Shown one piece after another: positions 13,301-25,639 of a DNA stretch of 64,000 bases (its first letter is position 1; every line of letters begins with the position of its first letter). This DNA comes from Schistosoma haematobium. Taxonomy: Eukaryota; Platyhelminthes; Trematoda; Strigeidida; Schistosomatidae. The stretch spans positions 11,042,152 through 11,106,151 of the forward strand of contig NC_067197.1 of the NCBI RefSeq assembly GCF_000699445.3, in the 5' to 3' direction. The position numbers were made by a program, and so were the translations under genes. The notes below the pieces were generated by a model, which had not been told where the DNA came from, searched no databases, and worked only from the letters and a program-made list of their open reading frames with translations.

Positions 13301-13960
13301 CCGAAAAATATAATACAACTTATCAGGTTACTTACTCTTTCCTCTTCTGTTAAGTGTATAAATATGATTAAGTTTTTCTGTTAGAGTATTACACTTTTAT
13401 TTCTATGCTTCATATAATTACAAAATCATCATAATTAAATACCTTAAGAAGTTAAACGATCATAGGATGAGGCCTAAGCGCCCCCTCCCACAAAACGCTG
13501 TGTGATCATTACCAAACAAAATAAATATGCCGACAATTTTAGGTCTTCTTCATTACAATATGTATTCTCCTGATCTAAAAAGTTTATAAATTTTTAGTCA
13601 TTAGAGGTTATGATATCATGAAATTCGCAATTCTTTACAGCCATGATATGAATTTCTTATGACTTATCCGTCTTTATTACAATGAGTACGTTATACAACT
13701 TGGAAATAATCCACAAACATGATAATGACGATAAAAATAGTTAGATAATAAGAGTAGTTTGTTCCGAAAAATCCAACGCAAACTAACTGTACAGAAATGA
13801 TTGCTAATTTATTCCAATCCAGGAGAAACCGTTTGTAAATTTCAGTTTAAACGACAAAAGCGATGGTAGGAAACATGAAATTCAGTTACTTTTCGATCAT
13901 GTGAAAAACGTAACGAAAGAATAAACCCAATTATAAGAATTCACAATCCTAACTGTCAAT
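10363..13960. other. AT-rich intergenic DNA, no feature seen
   Basis: No open frame of interest and no recognised repeat in 3.6 kb. Confidence 0.45.
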
Positions 13961-14320
13961 CGAGTGACAGTACACATTTTAAGAGTTTGCAAGGATGGTG
14001 TAGTGGTAAATAACTCCCTGAGTTACATATTTCTGCAAGTATTCAACATTGGTACTGATCTCACTAGTTTTACTGGACACATCCTAGCTGAAGGCGCTCG
14101 GTCACGCATCCGCACCAGCTTACGAGTGGGTACGTCGTGCTACACATCCCTCGCAAGTAATAGCCAGCTCGGGTCAGACGCTTCTCAACATATCGACCAC
14201 TCTCTAAATATATCTTCGAACTCATGCCCGATTTATGATTGGTACCTTTCAATTATAAACGTGTTACGGACAAAAGCGTTGTTAAACTCTGAATATCTGT
14301 GGGGTCCTTAATGGTTTTGT
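13961..14320. other. Less AT-rich block, possible old repeat
   Basis: Base composition rises in GC and open frames appear on both strands (115 and 60 codons). GGATGGTGTAGTGGTAA at 13993-14009 resembles a tRNA-type A box. No protein family or matching copy in this window was found. Confidence 0.3.
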
Positions 14321-17300
14321 ACGACAAAAACTACACATCTACTAACTAGCATTAAAGAGGAAACGCATCCCTCTTCACACATAAGAAATCGGTGTTTGCA
14401 TATTAAAAGCAGAATTCGAGAGAGATTCTCATTATCACTTTTCAAATACCACAGTAAAGAATATATTATCCACCATGTCAATGACTTTTGATCATTTCAA
14501 CAAAATATGGGATTTTAGGAGCCGATGACAATTTCTGAAATAACGAAGACTGACAATATTTTCCACCAACTGTTTTAAATAAGTACGACGGATTCATCAC
14601 ACGGTTTATTATCTTGAGATGGGATTGTCATGTTCGGTTGAGGTAGTGGATCCTTGAAAATGAATTTGGCGACCGAATGATTTTTAGCAATTACTGCTGT
14701 TAATCCTTTGTTCTAGTTTCCTCTGAAATTTTTCACTTCTAACAAAAATACCGACACTTCAGGAATATTCAGATTAACATTTTATATGGAATAGTTCAAA
14801 ATTACCTGAAGAATCTCTTGTTCAGAGAGGTGTGAGTAGATTGCTCTACACATTAAGCTTCACACATTCTTGTGACAAATTTAAGTGTTACTCAGTTTAG
14901 TTCGGACAGTTGGACAAAAATGTGACCCGATCTTTGCGTTCCATAAAATTTTAACGGTTTGACTTATTTTTAACATGAGAGATTACTGGTCCTTACTTGG
15001 GACTATGATTTAAAAAAGGATTGATCGGAAGTGATCCAATAAACAAGTATCAGCAAAAGTAACCAGACTGATGTTTTCAGTTGACTAAAATGTCTTGGTA
15101 TATAAAGCATTTAACGGTAATGTTGACAATTTATTTTGTGAACATGATAATCGTTAAATAATTCATTGTATGCCTACAAATTTATGCAATATTCAATACG
15201 GTGAATGTCACACATTTTTATTTCGTAAATCTACCCATTTTTGTATATCAAGACTATAAGAAATTCATCCTGGGAATAATCTGTATCATTAGGCAAACTC
15301 AGTTTAAATGATGGGATATATGCTAGGAAATTGTCGATATGATCTTTCGACCACCGAACACTAAAATATGGGATTAATTGTTTACCGTTAACTGATTAGC
15401 GTATAAAGCACAGCTCAACCGGGGTAACTAACCATTTAAATGAATTTTGCACTTCCCGAAGTTTATTCTAAAACTAGTAGCATATTTAGTCTACAACATT
15501 ATCGCGTGGAACGGACATAAATCAAGCACTTCAAACCATAAAAATAACGAGTAAGCAATCAACAAAACCAATTGCATATCCCCCAAACTATAATAAAGTA
15601 TTATCGAAGGCTTTTAACAGTACTTTACAGGAAACCAATTTCTCAGGGATCGCTCAGTATGTAGCCTTACCCTCTGATATGAACGTTTACATTAAAGATA
15701 AATGAGAGTATATTGTAATGTAAATGCACTGTGCGCTTTAGAGACCGGATGCTTTTCCAGGTTCATTTTTTGAAATTTTGACAGAATACTCAGGACAGTC
15801 CTATCTGAAATTTTTGAAAACACAGATATGAAACATTTTGACCAAGTGTATTTGTGACAAAAACTTAACACTAACGAATTCCCGTCGCACTGAGTATTAG
15901 GCCAAACAGGACTCTCGTTTTCAAATTTAGATTACCGAGTTTCGTCCAATAAGCTGTCTTTAATCGAATTAGAATGTTAGAACATACAAAAGATCTAAGG
16001 ACATGATTCTAACATGTGCAGTTGACGTATTTAGTGTAATTTGTGATACATTCAGACGACATCCTGTAATGTAGACGGAAAAGGAGTATTTATGATGTTA
16101 AGTAGCTGGGATTTGCCAACTAGTTGCTGGTAATCGAATGGCCGAAAAATCATTTGTAAAATTTACAATATTATGCGGTTTGTATATTTCCGGGAAAATA
16201 ATTGAGGAACAACGGCTCAGGAGCTCAGAAACTCATCTTCAAACCAGCAAGTCATGAGACAGGTCCCCACTTGACCTATAAAGGGTTACATAGTTAAGCA
16301 ATATAATTACCTTTTATACAATAGACGTAGCTAACAGACTAATATACGGACCCACACAAATAGTTGTTACTTGCACCAGAGAGAACATTTTTTATACTAG
16401 TGTACTTATAGAATTTTAATAATGGATTTGAATCATATTTGGTTTATACAAATTTAGCATGGCTATAGTATAAATATACTAATCTGAACTAGCAGGTGTC
16501 ATAGATATTTATTCGAAAAACACATAACAGTAATAACAAGCTGTTAATTTATGTAAAACTTAGAGTGATGCGTATACATTAAGAAAATTTGCTTCAAGTC
16601 ATTCATTACATTTTGTAGCAGAAGGGACACAGAACTTCACATTTGTCAAGAAGTCATTACTCGTCATATATACTTCTATAATTCATATACTACAGACAGT
16701 TCATTAATAGTTATTACCCAAAGAACAGACAAAGAAATACCATCAGTTTGGGAAATAATTTATTCAATAACGCTGAAGGTTTTGTTAAATATTCTACAAA
16801 CGAGTGCCATATAGAAGTAAGAAGTCATCGTTCCAGACCAACTTTACCACGAGTTTGAGTAGTTTTCAAGTTTATCGCCAGCATTCATAGCAATCTAAAA
16901 AAAAGTGAATGGGGAAATCGCATACAATAAATTGCTTAAATTAATTTAAGAGATGGGAAATGAATGCAAAGACAAAAATCATGTTATGAATGACGAGGAA
17001 ATACAGTGGTTATATTCGTTTAGCGGAGAATGCACTATGTATTTAATATTGCGTTGAATACACCAACAAAATGATTGTGTAAGCATAGAATTGAAGGCAT
17101 TAATCTATTTCTTCATCCAAACTAGAGAAACAGATAAGACAACTACATCGATAAACAGGGAACTTCCGTAAGATGCGGCACGAAACATTTGTTTTTTTTT
17201 CCATTTGCTTTTAATTGTACAGCAAAATTGAAATAATTGTCAGATTTTTGGCAAGTTGTACGGCTAAGACCTTACAACTAATCAACTCTCTCCATAGTTC

Positions 17301-17847
17301 CCACTTTAAAACGACTAACAGTCCAGATTACAAGTTTTGATTTACATAGCAAAGAAATCATCAACTAACGAAATATTTCATCGGCAGTGTAAAACTGACC
17401 AGTTAAACAAGAATCCCATGGTGTATCAGACAATAAACCATAAAGCCACAAAGACTTTTTCTAACCAGTCGATAAAGACTCGTAACAGTCGAATATCTCA
17501 CAATTATTGTCTACGTACATGCTAACCAAATGTGACAGTTTAAAGTAATTTGTGATGAGTGTAATTATAATGTACATTACAACGAATATATATAAGAAAT
17601 CGATCAGTAGTCACTAATTTGACAATTCGACATTTTTCGGAAAATAAGTTGTAGTTTGTATAAATAAAATGCAACCGAAAAAACTATGAAGCAAAAGTAA
17701 GAAAAAAATATTCTTACATGAGATGATTGCGACGATCTCCTTGCTCAGTAGAGTTATACACTTTCATGATACCGAGTACGTCTAACAAATTCATGTCAAA
17801 TGGTCAAGATTAGATACAAAAGTATTCACCCTTCATTTCCAGACTAG
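14321..17847. other. AT-rich intergenic DNA downstream of TASP1
   Basis: No gene or repeat supported. It should include the TASP1 3' end just below 17848, but I could not choose a polyadenylation site. Confidence 0.4.
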
Positions 17848-18954
17848 CTATATGGTATATGCGTAGACTTCTATATACGTAGGTCTATCAATTTGCTTCC
17901 GTGATACACGGACAAATGGTTTTTTCATAACACTCGGCAGATAGTGACCAACACTCATCGATCGTGTTGAGTGTCCAAAAAACACCTCCACATTAGGAAA
18001 GTCAATTCGTTCGAAGTTAGCGTAAACTCCAGCAACACCAGCAAATTTTTCCATATCACAGGAAAGATACTTAGAATTTAAAAATCCATCAGTGAGAGAT
18101 GAGTGAACTATTTCGGAAACGGAAATGGAGTCACCATTAAAACGTTCTGCAGAACGCTGAGCAAGTTGAGTTTTTATAAGTTGTTCACCAGTGCCTGAAG
18201 TGACAACCCCAATACTAGAAAATGAACTGAGTTCTTCTGCCCAACAACCACAACCATATGTACACGCTTGACCTAGACGACCTTCATACTTCATTGCAAT
18301 ACCACCACTAGAAGATGCTGCAGCAATCTTCCCTTCTATATCAATACAAACAGCACCAACAGTATCAAATCTATGGACACGAGACGTTTTCAACTCAGGA
18401 ACATTTTCATGATGATTAAAATGAGAATCTTTTGTAGTTGCATCCATTTCGTTCCCATTAAATAACCAACTTTTGTACTTTTCCCATGAAACCCGCGAAT
18501 GTTTTGTGACGAGATTACTATTATCAACAGGATATCCTTTTGACGCAGCCCACAGATGAGCACCATCACCGACAAGTACAGATGGAGGAACGCGTCCTAA
18601 CTCACCCAGAGGATGGTCAATTTGTGACTGTAACAGAAGCCTTGCAACCTTTACGGGATTCTTCATATTACGAACAGCTCCAATCCCGGCGAACTGAAGG
18701 GTAGAGCCACTCATTATTCCCGCATCACATTCCACATACCCATTAATACTCAGATTACTACCGATCCCTGCATTGGTTAATGGGCAGTCTTCTAAATACG
18801 CTACAGCTGCTTCCACAGCGTCGATGGCACTTTTGTGATCAACTGACAAAAGTTTCCCGGCCAATGAACAGGCTTCGGAACACAATTTATTATATTTCTT
18901 TTCTTTTGATTTAGAATGATATCCGGCACCAGCGTGTACGACGACACATGCCAT
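17848..18954 (-). CDS. TASP1: Threonine aspartase 1 (TASP1), intact single-exon gene
   Basis: N-terminal-nucleophile hydrolase of the asparaginase-2 fold. In other animals it cleaves MLL-family methyltransferases and TFIIA in the nucleus. The 368-residue protein starts directly on the first strand (VVVHAGAGYH, 4-13), shows TNAGIGSNLS (60-69) and ECDAGIMSG (75-83), and has the autoprocessing site RFDTVGAV with Asp197-Thr198; Thr198 would become the catalytic N-terminus of the beta subunit. SSGGIAMK and GRLGQACTYGCGCWAE (226-240) are specific to taspase rather than to L-asparaginase or glycosylasparaginase. It lacks the roughly 40-residue N-terminal extension of the human protein. No intron interrupts it, in contrast to the heavily split polybromo gene. 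A possible spliced-leader or 5'UTR acceptor (TTTCCCAG on the minus strand) lies about 23 bases before the ATG. Confidence 0.95.
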   Translation of the reverse strand: MACVVVHAGAGYHSKSKEKKYNKLCSEACSLAGKLLSVDHKSAIDAVEAAVAYLEDCPLTNAGIGSNLSINGYVECDAGIMSGSTLQFAGIGAVRNMKNPVKVARLLLQSQIDHPLGELGRVPPSVLVGDGAHLWAASKGYPVDNSNLVTKHSRVSWEKYKSWLFNGNEMDATTKDSHFNHHENVPELKTSRVHRFDTVGAVCIDIEGKIAAASSSGGIAMKYEGRLGQACTYGCGCWAEELSSFSSIGVVTSGTGEQLIKTQLAQRSAERFNGDSISVSEIVHSSLTDGFLNSKYLSCDMEKFAGVAGVYANFERIDFPNVEVFFGHSTRSMSVGHYLPSVMKKPFVRVSRKQIDRPTYIEVYAYTI

Positions 18955-19544
18955 GAGATAACAAACAAGTGTATTACTGGGAAATGTGAAAAATTTTGAA
19001 AACAGTTAAATCAGTATATGTTGGAACAACTCAGATGAAAAAGTTAAGTCTGATGACTCAAACGATCGTTTGTTAATTGATTGACAAACGTACTCTGAAG
19101 TCATCTTGTAAACATTCCTTATAACTCGAGTAATTAAAATAATAACTTTGCTAGAAGTATATGTTGCAGTGAAATCAGAAGCATATACAACAAGGACAAG
19201 CTAATTTACTTACTGGCAAAATTATCGTAGCTAAGACGAACGCACAAAACACAATCGTACTTAGCAAGTTGTAAAGGTCACATCAGGGCAATTAAACAAA
19301 CTGTAGCACTTAGGCGTGAGAATATTTTGTTATCTCCAAAAATGAACTGAATTATGACTGATAAACTCACTTCGAGACAAGAAAAGTTTTTCAACCCAAA
19401 AGAAGGAATCTGAATTTTCTAAATATTTCGGGATGCCATGAAAATACGTCCCTCTGAATGTTTCCATACCAAAAAAAACATCAACAATTCTAAAATTGCC
19501 GGATCACTTGTCGAAATAAAAAGAGAAAACAAATGCTCTTGTAT
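18955..19544. other. Upstream region of TASP1
   Basis: AT-rich DNA between the TASP1 start and the first repeat. It should contain the TASP1 promoter on the minus strand, but I see no convincing core element. The short open frames at 19419-19692 belong to the repeat that begins at about 19545. Confidence 0.4.
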
Positions 19545-19825
19545 GGTGACCCCAAATGCTCCGGCACAACCGAGGGTGGGGAGAGTCCACTCTCTCTCTC
19601 GAGCTGCTCTCACATGGTCACGTGCATACAATAACTGTCAGGGAAGTCCCACTCACTGCGTTTTCGCGGTGGGGGTTTCGTCTGCGAAATAGAAAGGACG
19701 AAAAACGAATGTTCGACGCTTGAAACAAGTTGATGGACACGGAAGGCTACCTAGTAAGTGGAACAACCCTGATTCCAAAAGATCGGTGCGCATGGGCTCC
19801 AGCATCCTGAGGATAACAGATGGGG
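19545..19825 (-). repeat. Dispersed repeat R2, partial copy
   Basis: In reverse complement it follows 41080-41350 closely: a GGAGCCCATG block, GGAATCAGGGTT, GACCATGTGAGAGC, ACTCTCCCCAC and GCATTTGGGG occur in the same order. Its far end stops exactly where a CR1-like element begins, so that element appears to have landed inside it. Confidence 0.75.
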
Positions 19826-22190
19826 TTCAAATGGTTCAAATGTTTGTGGACGGAATAGGAGAAGCTTTCGCTTAACAGGCTTCCATGTCTAGTAGCAGGG
19901 GATCACCAAATCCTCCAGGCAGGAACCTAGGTATGTTAACAATAAAAGAGAAGAAATTGGTAAATCATAGTATGATGCTGTCCTTGGTCCTTAAGAATAG
20001 GTCAAGTTGCCTCTTGAAGGACTCCTGAGTAGTCGCTTGAACTACCTCGGCCGGCAGCGAATTCCAGCTTTTGACAACTCTTAAGGAGTAGAAGTTGTGT
20101 CTACATTCCGTCTTGTTATGTTGTGTTTCCAGTTTCTGGGTGTTACCCCTTAGGTTATTATTCGAACTAAGCTTAAGTAGGTGTTTAAGAGGATGTCCAG
20201 AAGTGTTAAGAATGCTATAAGCCATTAATAAATCACCTCTAAGACGCCTATATTCTAATGGGTAAAGGTCTAGTGAACGGAGGCGTTCTTCGTAAGGCTT
20301 AGATTTGAGTCCTCGAACTGATTTCGTGGCTCGCCGCTGGATACGCTCCAAAGTGACCTTGTCCTTTTGGAGTGAGGGGGGAGTACTATGTTTCCGTACT
20401 CTAAATGGGGACGGATGAAACTATTGAAGATTGTGTGGAAAGTTCTTCCGTCAAACTGGCCAAAAATGCGCCTCAACGTTACCAGTGCAAGGTTTGCTCG
20501 GAAGGCATTTTTGTCACAGTTGGCGTAAGACTTCAAATCATGGGGCACCAGGACTCCTAAATCTTTTTCGACTTGGGATACTACTAGAGAGGAGTTTCCT
20601 AAGTTGTAACTGTAGTTTGCAACATGTCGCAGATGGACTACTTTACACTTTGAAGTGTTAAAGGTAAGTCCGTTATCGTCTGCCCAACTTTGAAGTCGAG
20701 TCAGATCCTCCTGAAGTGCCTGTGTATCGTCTTGGTTGCGTATCTCTCTCCAAAGTTTCACGTCGTCGGCAAAAAGTAATAAATCTGACGTTACCTGTTG
20801 AGGAAGATCATTTATGTAGATCAAGAAGAGAAGAGGCCCTAGTACTGAGCCCTGAGGGACCCCACTAGGACATTCCATAGCCTGAGGTAAAGTGAAATTG
20901 ACCCTAACATTAAAGTGTCGATTTTTCAGGTATGAAGTAAGCCAATCGATTAGAGGTGGTTTGATACCTAGTCGTTTGAGCTTATTGGTAAGACACAAGT
21001 GGTTAACCTTATCAAAAGCTTTTGAGAAATCAAGGTAAATGATATCAACCTTTCCTTGCGATCGAGGATGCTTGCCCATCTGTCCGCCGCAGTCAGCAGG
21101 TTGGTTATACAAGAGTAACCCTTCCTGAAACCATGCTGTTGGGGTGAGAAGAAATTTAAGGACAGTAGATAGTCGTTTAAGCCGTCGCATATCAGGGACT
21201 CCATGAGTTTTGAAGGTAATGGCAGAAGAGCCACCGGCCGATAACTTGAAGGTTCATTGCGTCGACCACCTTTGAAAATTGGTGTAATGTGAGCCAACTT
21301 CCAATTTTCCGGTAATTTACCTCGGCTTAGCGAGTGTGAAAACATCACGCTAAGCGGCGTTGCCAGGAATGAGGCTGCCTCCCTCAGTATGGCAGGATGA
21401 ACCATATCCAGGCCAGGAGAAGTATCTAGTCTTAAGTGCTGCGATTTCCGGAACACCAAGTCAGCGCTTAGGTCCACTTCGGAAAGTCCTGTGGAATTGC
21501 AGATGAAACTGTCGTCAGTAAAGTTGATGTCAGCCGGTTGAAATGTTTGAGAGTAATGTGCCGCCAGAAGGTTAGAGGCGTCGCCATCGTTGTTGGTCGG
21601 GCCGTTAAGACCTAGCAGTTGAGAAACTCCTGTTTCGGCTTGACGAAGAGAGGCTGCATAACGGAATAGGCTTCCAGGGTTAGAGGCAAATTTGTCCATA
21701 AGCTCCGTCTGGTATTGAAGCCTGTCTTCTCTTATAGCCTTCGTGCATATGTTCCTGATATGTTTATATTGCCTATACGCTCCGTCGTTATCAGTTCGTT
21801 TGTATTCCTCCCAACAGTGCCTTTTGCGGCTTAGCAGGCGAAGGGTACGGTTCTTGATTACTGTAGGTGGCTTGCAGCTTTTGGGAACCGTTTGAGGAAC
21901 TGAATGGTTTGTAGCACATAAGAGCGTGTACAGCAAGAAGTTCCAATGACCGTCCACAACGAGTTGAGGGTGAACATCTCAAACCACCTGTTGTAGATAG
22001 TCATGTAGAGCTGGCACATTCAGCCGTTTAAAGTTCCAACGCAAATTATTGTTGGGATACATTAGCTTAGTTTTGATGACAAAACTGAAGGCTATGACGG
22101 CATGATCGCTCTTTCCCAGAGGAACTAGGATTGAGAGATTGTCAACTAGGAATTCTTCGTTTGTGAATACACAGTCTAAGCGCGATGGTG
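19826..22190 (-). mobile_element. CR1-like element, third family, 5'-truncated
   Basis: Minus strand. It runs from the end of an endonuclease domain (LDCVFTNEEF, KSDHAVIAFSF, at about 21960-22190) through the reverse transcriptase to a 3'UTR ending in a short tandem repeat of GGTTCAAAT type at about 19826-19840. A second copy of the same 3' part lies at 22603-23282 in the opposite direction. Confidence 0.88.
19965..21957 (-). pseudogene. CR1-like reverse transcriptase, frameshifted, FADD intact
   Basis: Frames 20968-21957 (linker, SYRPVALLPLPSKLMES, QQHGFRKGYSC), 20270-21190 ([53 protein letters not shown]) and 19965-20351 ([33 protein letters not shown]) overlap by frame shifts near 21000-21190 and 20270-20350. 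The catalytic FADD box is preserved, so few inactivating changes separate it from its ancestor. Confidence 0.9.
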
Positions 22191-22602
22191 TCTGACTGTT
22201 GGTTATGTTCCTGCACGATGATACTCAAGCCATGCGATTCGCACTTAATCATTTGGCAATTAGTGTCCGTATGTATGGTATGTGCTTTTCACATTCCAAG
22301 TGCCAAACGCTTTTACAGGACCGACAGGACCCTGATCCTGTACTCACCGTGGGTAGTGAGTGGATAGAAGTAGTCAAGAATTTCGTGTATCTGGGTAGCT
22401 GTGTAAGTGTTGGTGTTTGCACGAACGATGAAATCAATTCAAGTATGGTGAAAGCCAGAGCAGCTAATGCCCATCTTTGGCGCTTTCATGATGTTAGTTT
22501 TGTAGTAAAATGTCGGATCTACAACGTGTTGATGAGGGGAGTTTTGATCTATGCTTGTAAGACGTGATCTCCTCAATTTGAGAGTGTTAGATTACTCGAG
22601 CA
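22191..22602 (+). mobile_element. Internal fragment of RTE-like reverse transcriptase
   Basis: Plus strand: [62 protein letters not shown]. It is nearly identical to 54376-54745 (about 96 percent over 330 bases by eye). It has neither the element's 5' part nor its 3' end and is bounded on both sides by CR1-like copies. Confidence 0.88.
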
Positions 22603-23282
22603 AACCTTGCGCTAGTAACACTGAAGCGCATTTTTGGCCAGTTTGATGGAAAAAGTTTCCACATAATCTTCAACAGTTTTATTCGTCCCCATCTAGAGTA
22701 CGGAAACATAGTATTTCCTCACTCACTCCAAAAGGATAAGGACACTCTGGAATGTGTTCAACTACCAGCCACGAAATCAGTTCAACGACTCAAACTCAAT
22801 CCTTATGAAGAATGCCTACAATTACTGAACGTTTACCCTTTACCTTTAACATTACAGGCGTCTTGGAGGTACACTCTAATGACTTACAGAATCCCTATTA
22901 CTTCTGAACATCCCCTTAAATACCACCTTAAGCTTAGTTTCAACACAAACCTAAGGGGTAACACCCAGAAACTGGAGACACAACTCAGCAGAACAGACTA
23001 TAGACATGACTTATAGTCCTTAAGAGTAGTCAAATGCTGGAATTCGCTGCTAGTCCAAACGACTTCCCAGGCTTCTTTTAAAAGGAAACTTGACATATTC
23101 TTGAGGAGTAAGGGTAGTGTCTTACTATGATTTAACAGCTTTTTCCTTTTCCACTTTTGTCGATAATATACCATGGTTCCTGCCTGCAAGTATTGGTGAT
23201 GCACTGCTACTAGATATGGAAGCTTGTTAAGTGAAAGCTTCTTCTATTTCATCCAAAACCATTTGAACCATTTGAACTTCCT
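22603..23282 (+). mobile_element. CR1-like 3' part, inverted relative to 19826-22190
   Basis: Plus-strand copy of the RT thumb/tail and 3'UTR. It encodes [12 protein letters not shown] and [14 protein letters not shown] segments with several stops and ends in an ACCATTTGA-type repeat (23260-23280). Identity to the opposite copy is roughly 80 percent by eye. Confidence 0.85.
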
Positions 23283-23460
23283 TTGTGTTATCCGGTCATC
23301 AAAACAGTAATAACACCTTGATACGGCAAAGGGATAAATCTCGTTAGGTGATGACCACGAGGTGTGACTTCGAAGGTGACTGTTGACCGCACTATTCCCG
23401 TCTAACATGAGTAGGCCCATAACCATTCGACATAGATCAGTTAAATTAGTGATCTACGAA
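23283..23460 (-). repeat. Dispersed repeat R1, partial copy
   Basis: Matches the second half of the R1 unit: ACCTTGATACG, GACCACGAGGTGTGACTTCGA, TCTAAC.TGAGTAGGCC. The CR1-like tail abuts its left end. Another R1 copy follows directly at 23466. Confidence 0.75.
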
Positions 23461-23465
23461 ATCAT

Positions 23466-23870
23466 CAGGATGTAGGGTCAGTGAAACGTCACTGGGCATA
23501 AGCCAACTCATCCGGCAGTCAAGTCACTAAACACCGAGTAGTTTGCCAATCCCCATCAAATTCAGAGACAACTAACGCTCATTAATCAATTGTATGCTAT
23601 GGGCTAGCCCAAGCGGCGGTGATTGCATTCTGTTTCTTGAGTCTATTCTTACTAATACGTTTCTACAATAACATTTCGTTTTGTTTACACAGTCACCATA
23701 GTACCATTGAACCTGGATACGTCGAAAGGGGAATCCACGTAAGGTATTAATCGTGAGGTATGATATCGGTGTGAGGTGGTAGGTCACGCCATTCCCATCA
23801 AACTAAGGTGGGACCCCCATCATTGACACAGATCACCTACCTTGGTGATCTACAGGCATAAGTAGGTAAA
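23466..23870 (-). repeat. Dispersed repeat R1, full copy
   Basis: About 400 bases. Starts GTCAGTGAAACGTCACTG, contains TATGCTATGGGCTAGCCC, GGATACGTCGAAAGGGG and TCCACGTAAGGT, and ends near GATCTACAGG. Related in full length to 29465-29830. The 71-codon minus-strand frame (23572-23787) aligns in part with the frame of that copy (NTLRG, CRNVLVRIDS against STLRG, YRNILVKVDT). Confidence 0.75.
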
Positions 23871-24025
23871 CGTGATGTTGCTAATATGGTGTAGATTCGC
23901 TACTCAGGTGGATAATTTAATCTGATTTTCGTCTTTAATGGTGATCGGTTTAATCATGACTTTTTTAGTGTTCTTTTGAAAAATACTATTGACACAAACT
24001 TAGGGCAGAATTAATGCTTTTACAT

Positions 24026-24440
24026 GGCCAGTGAGATGTCAATGTATCGTAGCCAAATCACAGATCAGTCTGAATTATGTTTACATCAAAAAACAGATCC
24101 CTGTTTGCTAAGTGGTTTTTCAGATATTGTCGAGGTCCAGGATAACCAAAGCAGATAATTCGACAATTCGGCACGGTCTGGCCCAGACATTTGTGGTCGC
24201 ATTCTGTTTCTTCGACTTATTCTAACAAATCTATTCGTTCGATATCTCCATGTTTTCCCCATCCATTAATCAAACTGGCTACATTATCTATATAGAGTAA
24301 AAGGTCAGTTCGCGTTTGTTATTTGAATGCTGTGACTTTTACATACTCTATGAGACCACACATTCCCCTTCCAGCTCGACTGAACCGCAACCAGCGATAT
24401 AGATCACCTAACTCAATGATTTACTCACATTCGAATTTCT
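24026..24440 (-). repeat. Dispersed repeat R1, diverged copy
   Basis: Begins GGCCAGTGAGATGTCA and keeps GTCTGGCCCAGAC, GTGGTCGCATTCTGTTTCTTC and TAGATCACCTAACT. Internal parts are rearranged or diverged. Confidence 0.6.
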
Positions 24441-25639
24441 CTGCATATGACTAACGACTTGTCTTGTCGGTTTTTGATATCAGTGGTTATTGCTGACCTT
24501 CTAAATGACTTACTTCTGCATACCGCTTCTGCTTTTGATGGGATAGACATCTTTTTCGTCTTCATTTTGGTGGGCGCCAACATACTACCATATGCACAGA
24601 TTCAACTTCGTCTATATTAATGAACCTAGACATTAGCGAACACGTATTTGAATGGGAAAATTTTGAAATCTTAGGCAGAGTTAATATAAAAGTCGAAGAA
24701 TTCTCAGGGGCTCAGTAGTTGAACCAGTCGTAAGTTTAGTAACTTTTCAACATTAACCCAATCTACAAATTTGCTGCGAAAGCTCACCAACAAATATGGG
24801 ATGAAGTCAAGTTAGACAATCGAAATACCTATCCAAAATGTACAATCTTTTGCCAACAATAACCAATGCAGATTATAAACAGTTGCACAGGCTAAAATCT
24901 ATATTTCGAGGAATTCGAATGTGTCACTCCTACTCAAGGTTTTGCCGAAGATATTGCTCGGAAGAACAACGAAAGCTACATGATTTATTCATCCAGCTAA
25001 GACAACGACACTGCGCTACCGTCGATAGCTAGAAGGTAGTAGAATGGAATTCGGCATTGATTTATAAAGGTGGCTATGATTTTTCATTGAACTCTACCAA
25101 CTAGTGAGTTCCGTTTAGAACAAGGGTCATGAGTAGAGAGGAAAGCCTATAAAACTATTTGTTTCCGGGGAACATTTGCATCGGTGGACATATCTACAAC
25201 CTGATATTTTAAAACCATCATTCTATGTCAATAAATACCATTCAGATAAACCACCAGCTCTAGTAACAAATCGCTGCCCACTTTCATGCTGATTAATATG
25301 ATGGGTAGATGTAATTACGTAGATCTTTGATCTTATTGATCGTTCCTTTGATTATTTGAATGTCGTGCTGAGCATACTAAGAGGTTTACATCACATTGAG
25401 AAAATTGAGTAACCTTTCCAAACTCTGAAAATTCAAATACTTGTAGTGGTATTGATTCGTAGTCACACGATATTTGAATCTGGGCATGAGATAACTGAAA
25501 AAATTCACGTTCAACACCTAAAACGGATAGAGGGTCAAAGAAGATAAACACAGGAACAACTATGTTGGTATGACATGGCTCAGACGTGCATTTGTGTTAA
25601 TTCTTCATAACTTGCCCTTTTCATATTAAGTGTATTGCT
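24441..25639. other. No gene seen
   Basis: AT-rich stretch with short unmatched frames (24838-25032, 25333-25551). Nothing recognisable. Confidence 0.35.

Noticed and set aside
13964..14311. 115-codon open frame in intergenic DNA
   Set aside because: No domain or homologue recognised, an open frame also exists on the other strand, and there are no splice partners or neighbours; more likely an old repeat.
25333..25551. 72-codon minus-strand frame as a possible small gene
   Set aside because: No recognisable domain; lies in unassigned AT-rich sequence next to a decayed RTE fragment.
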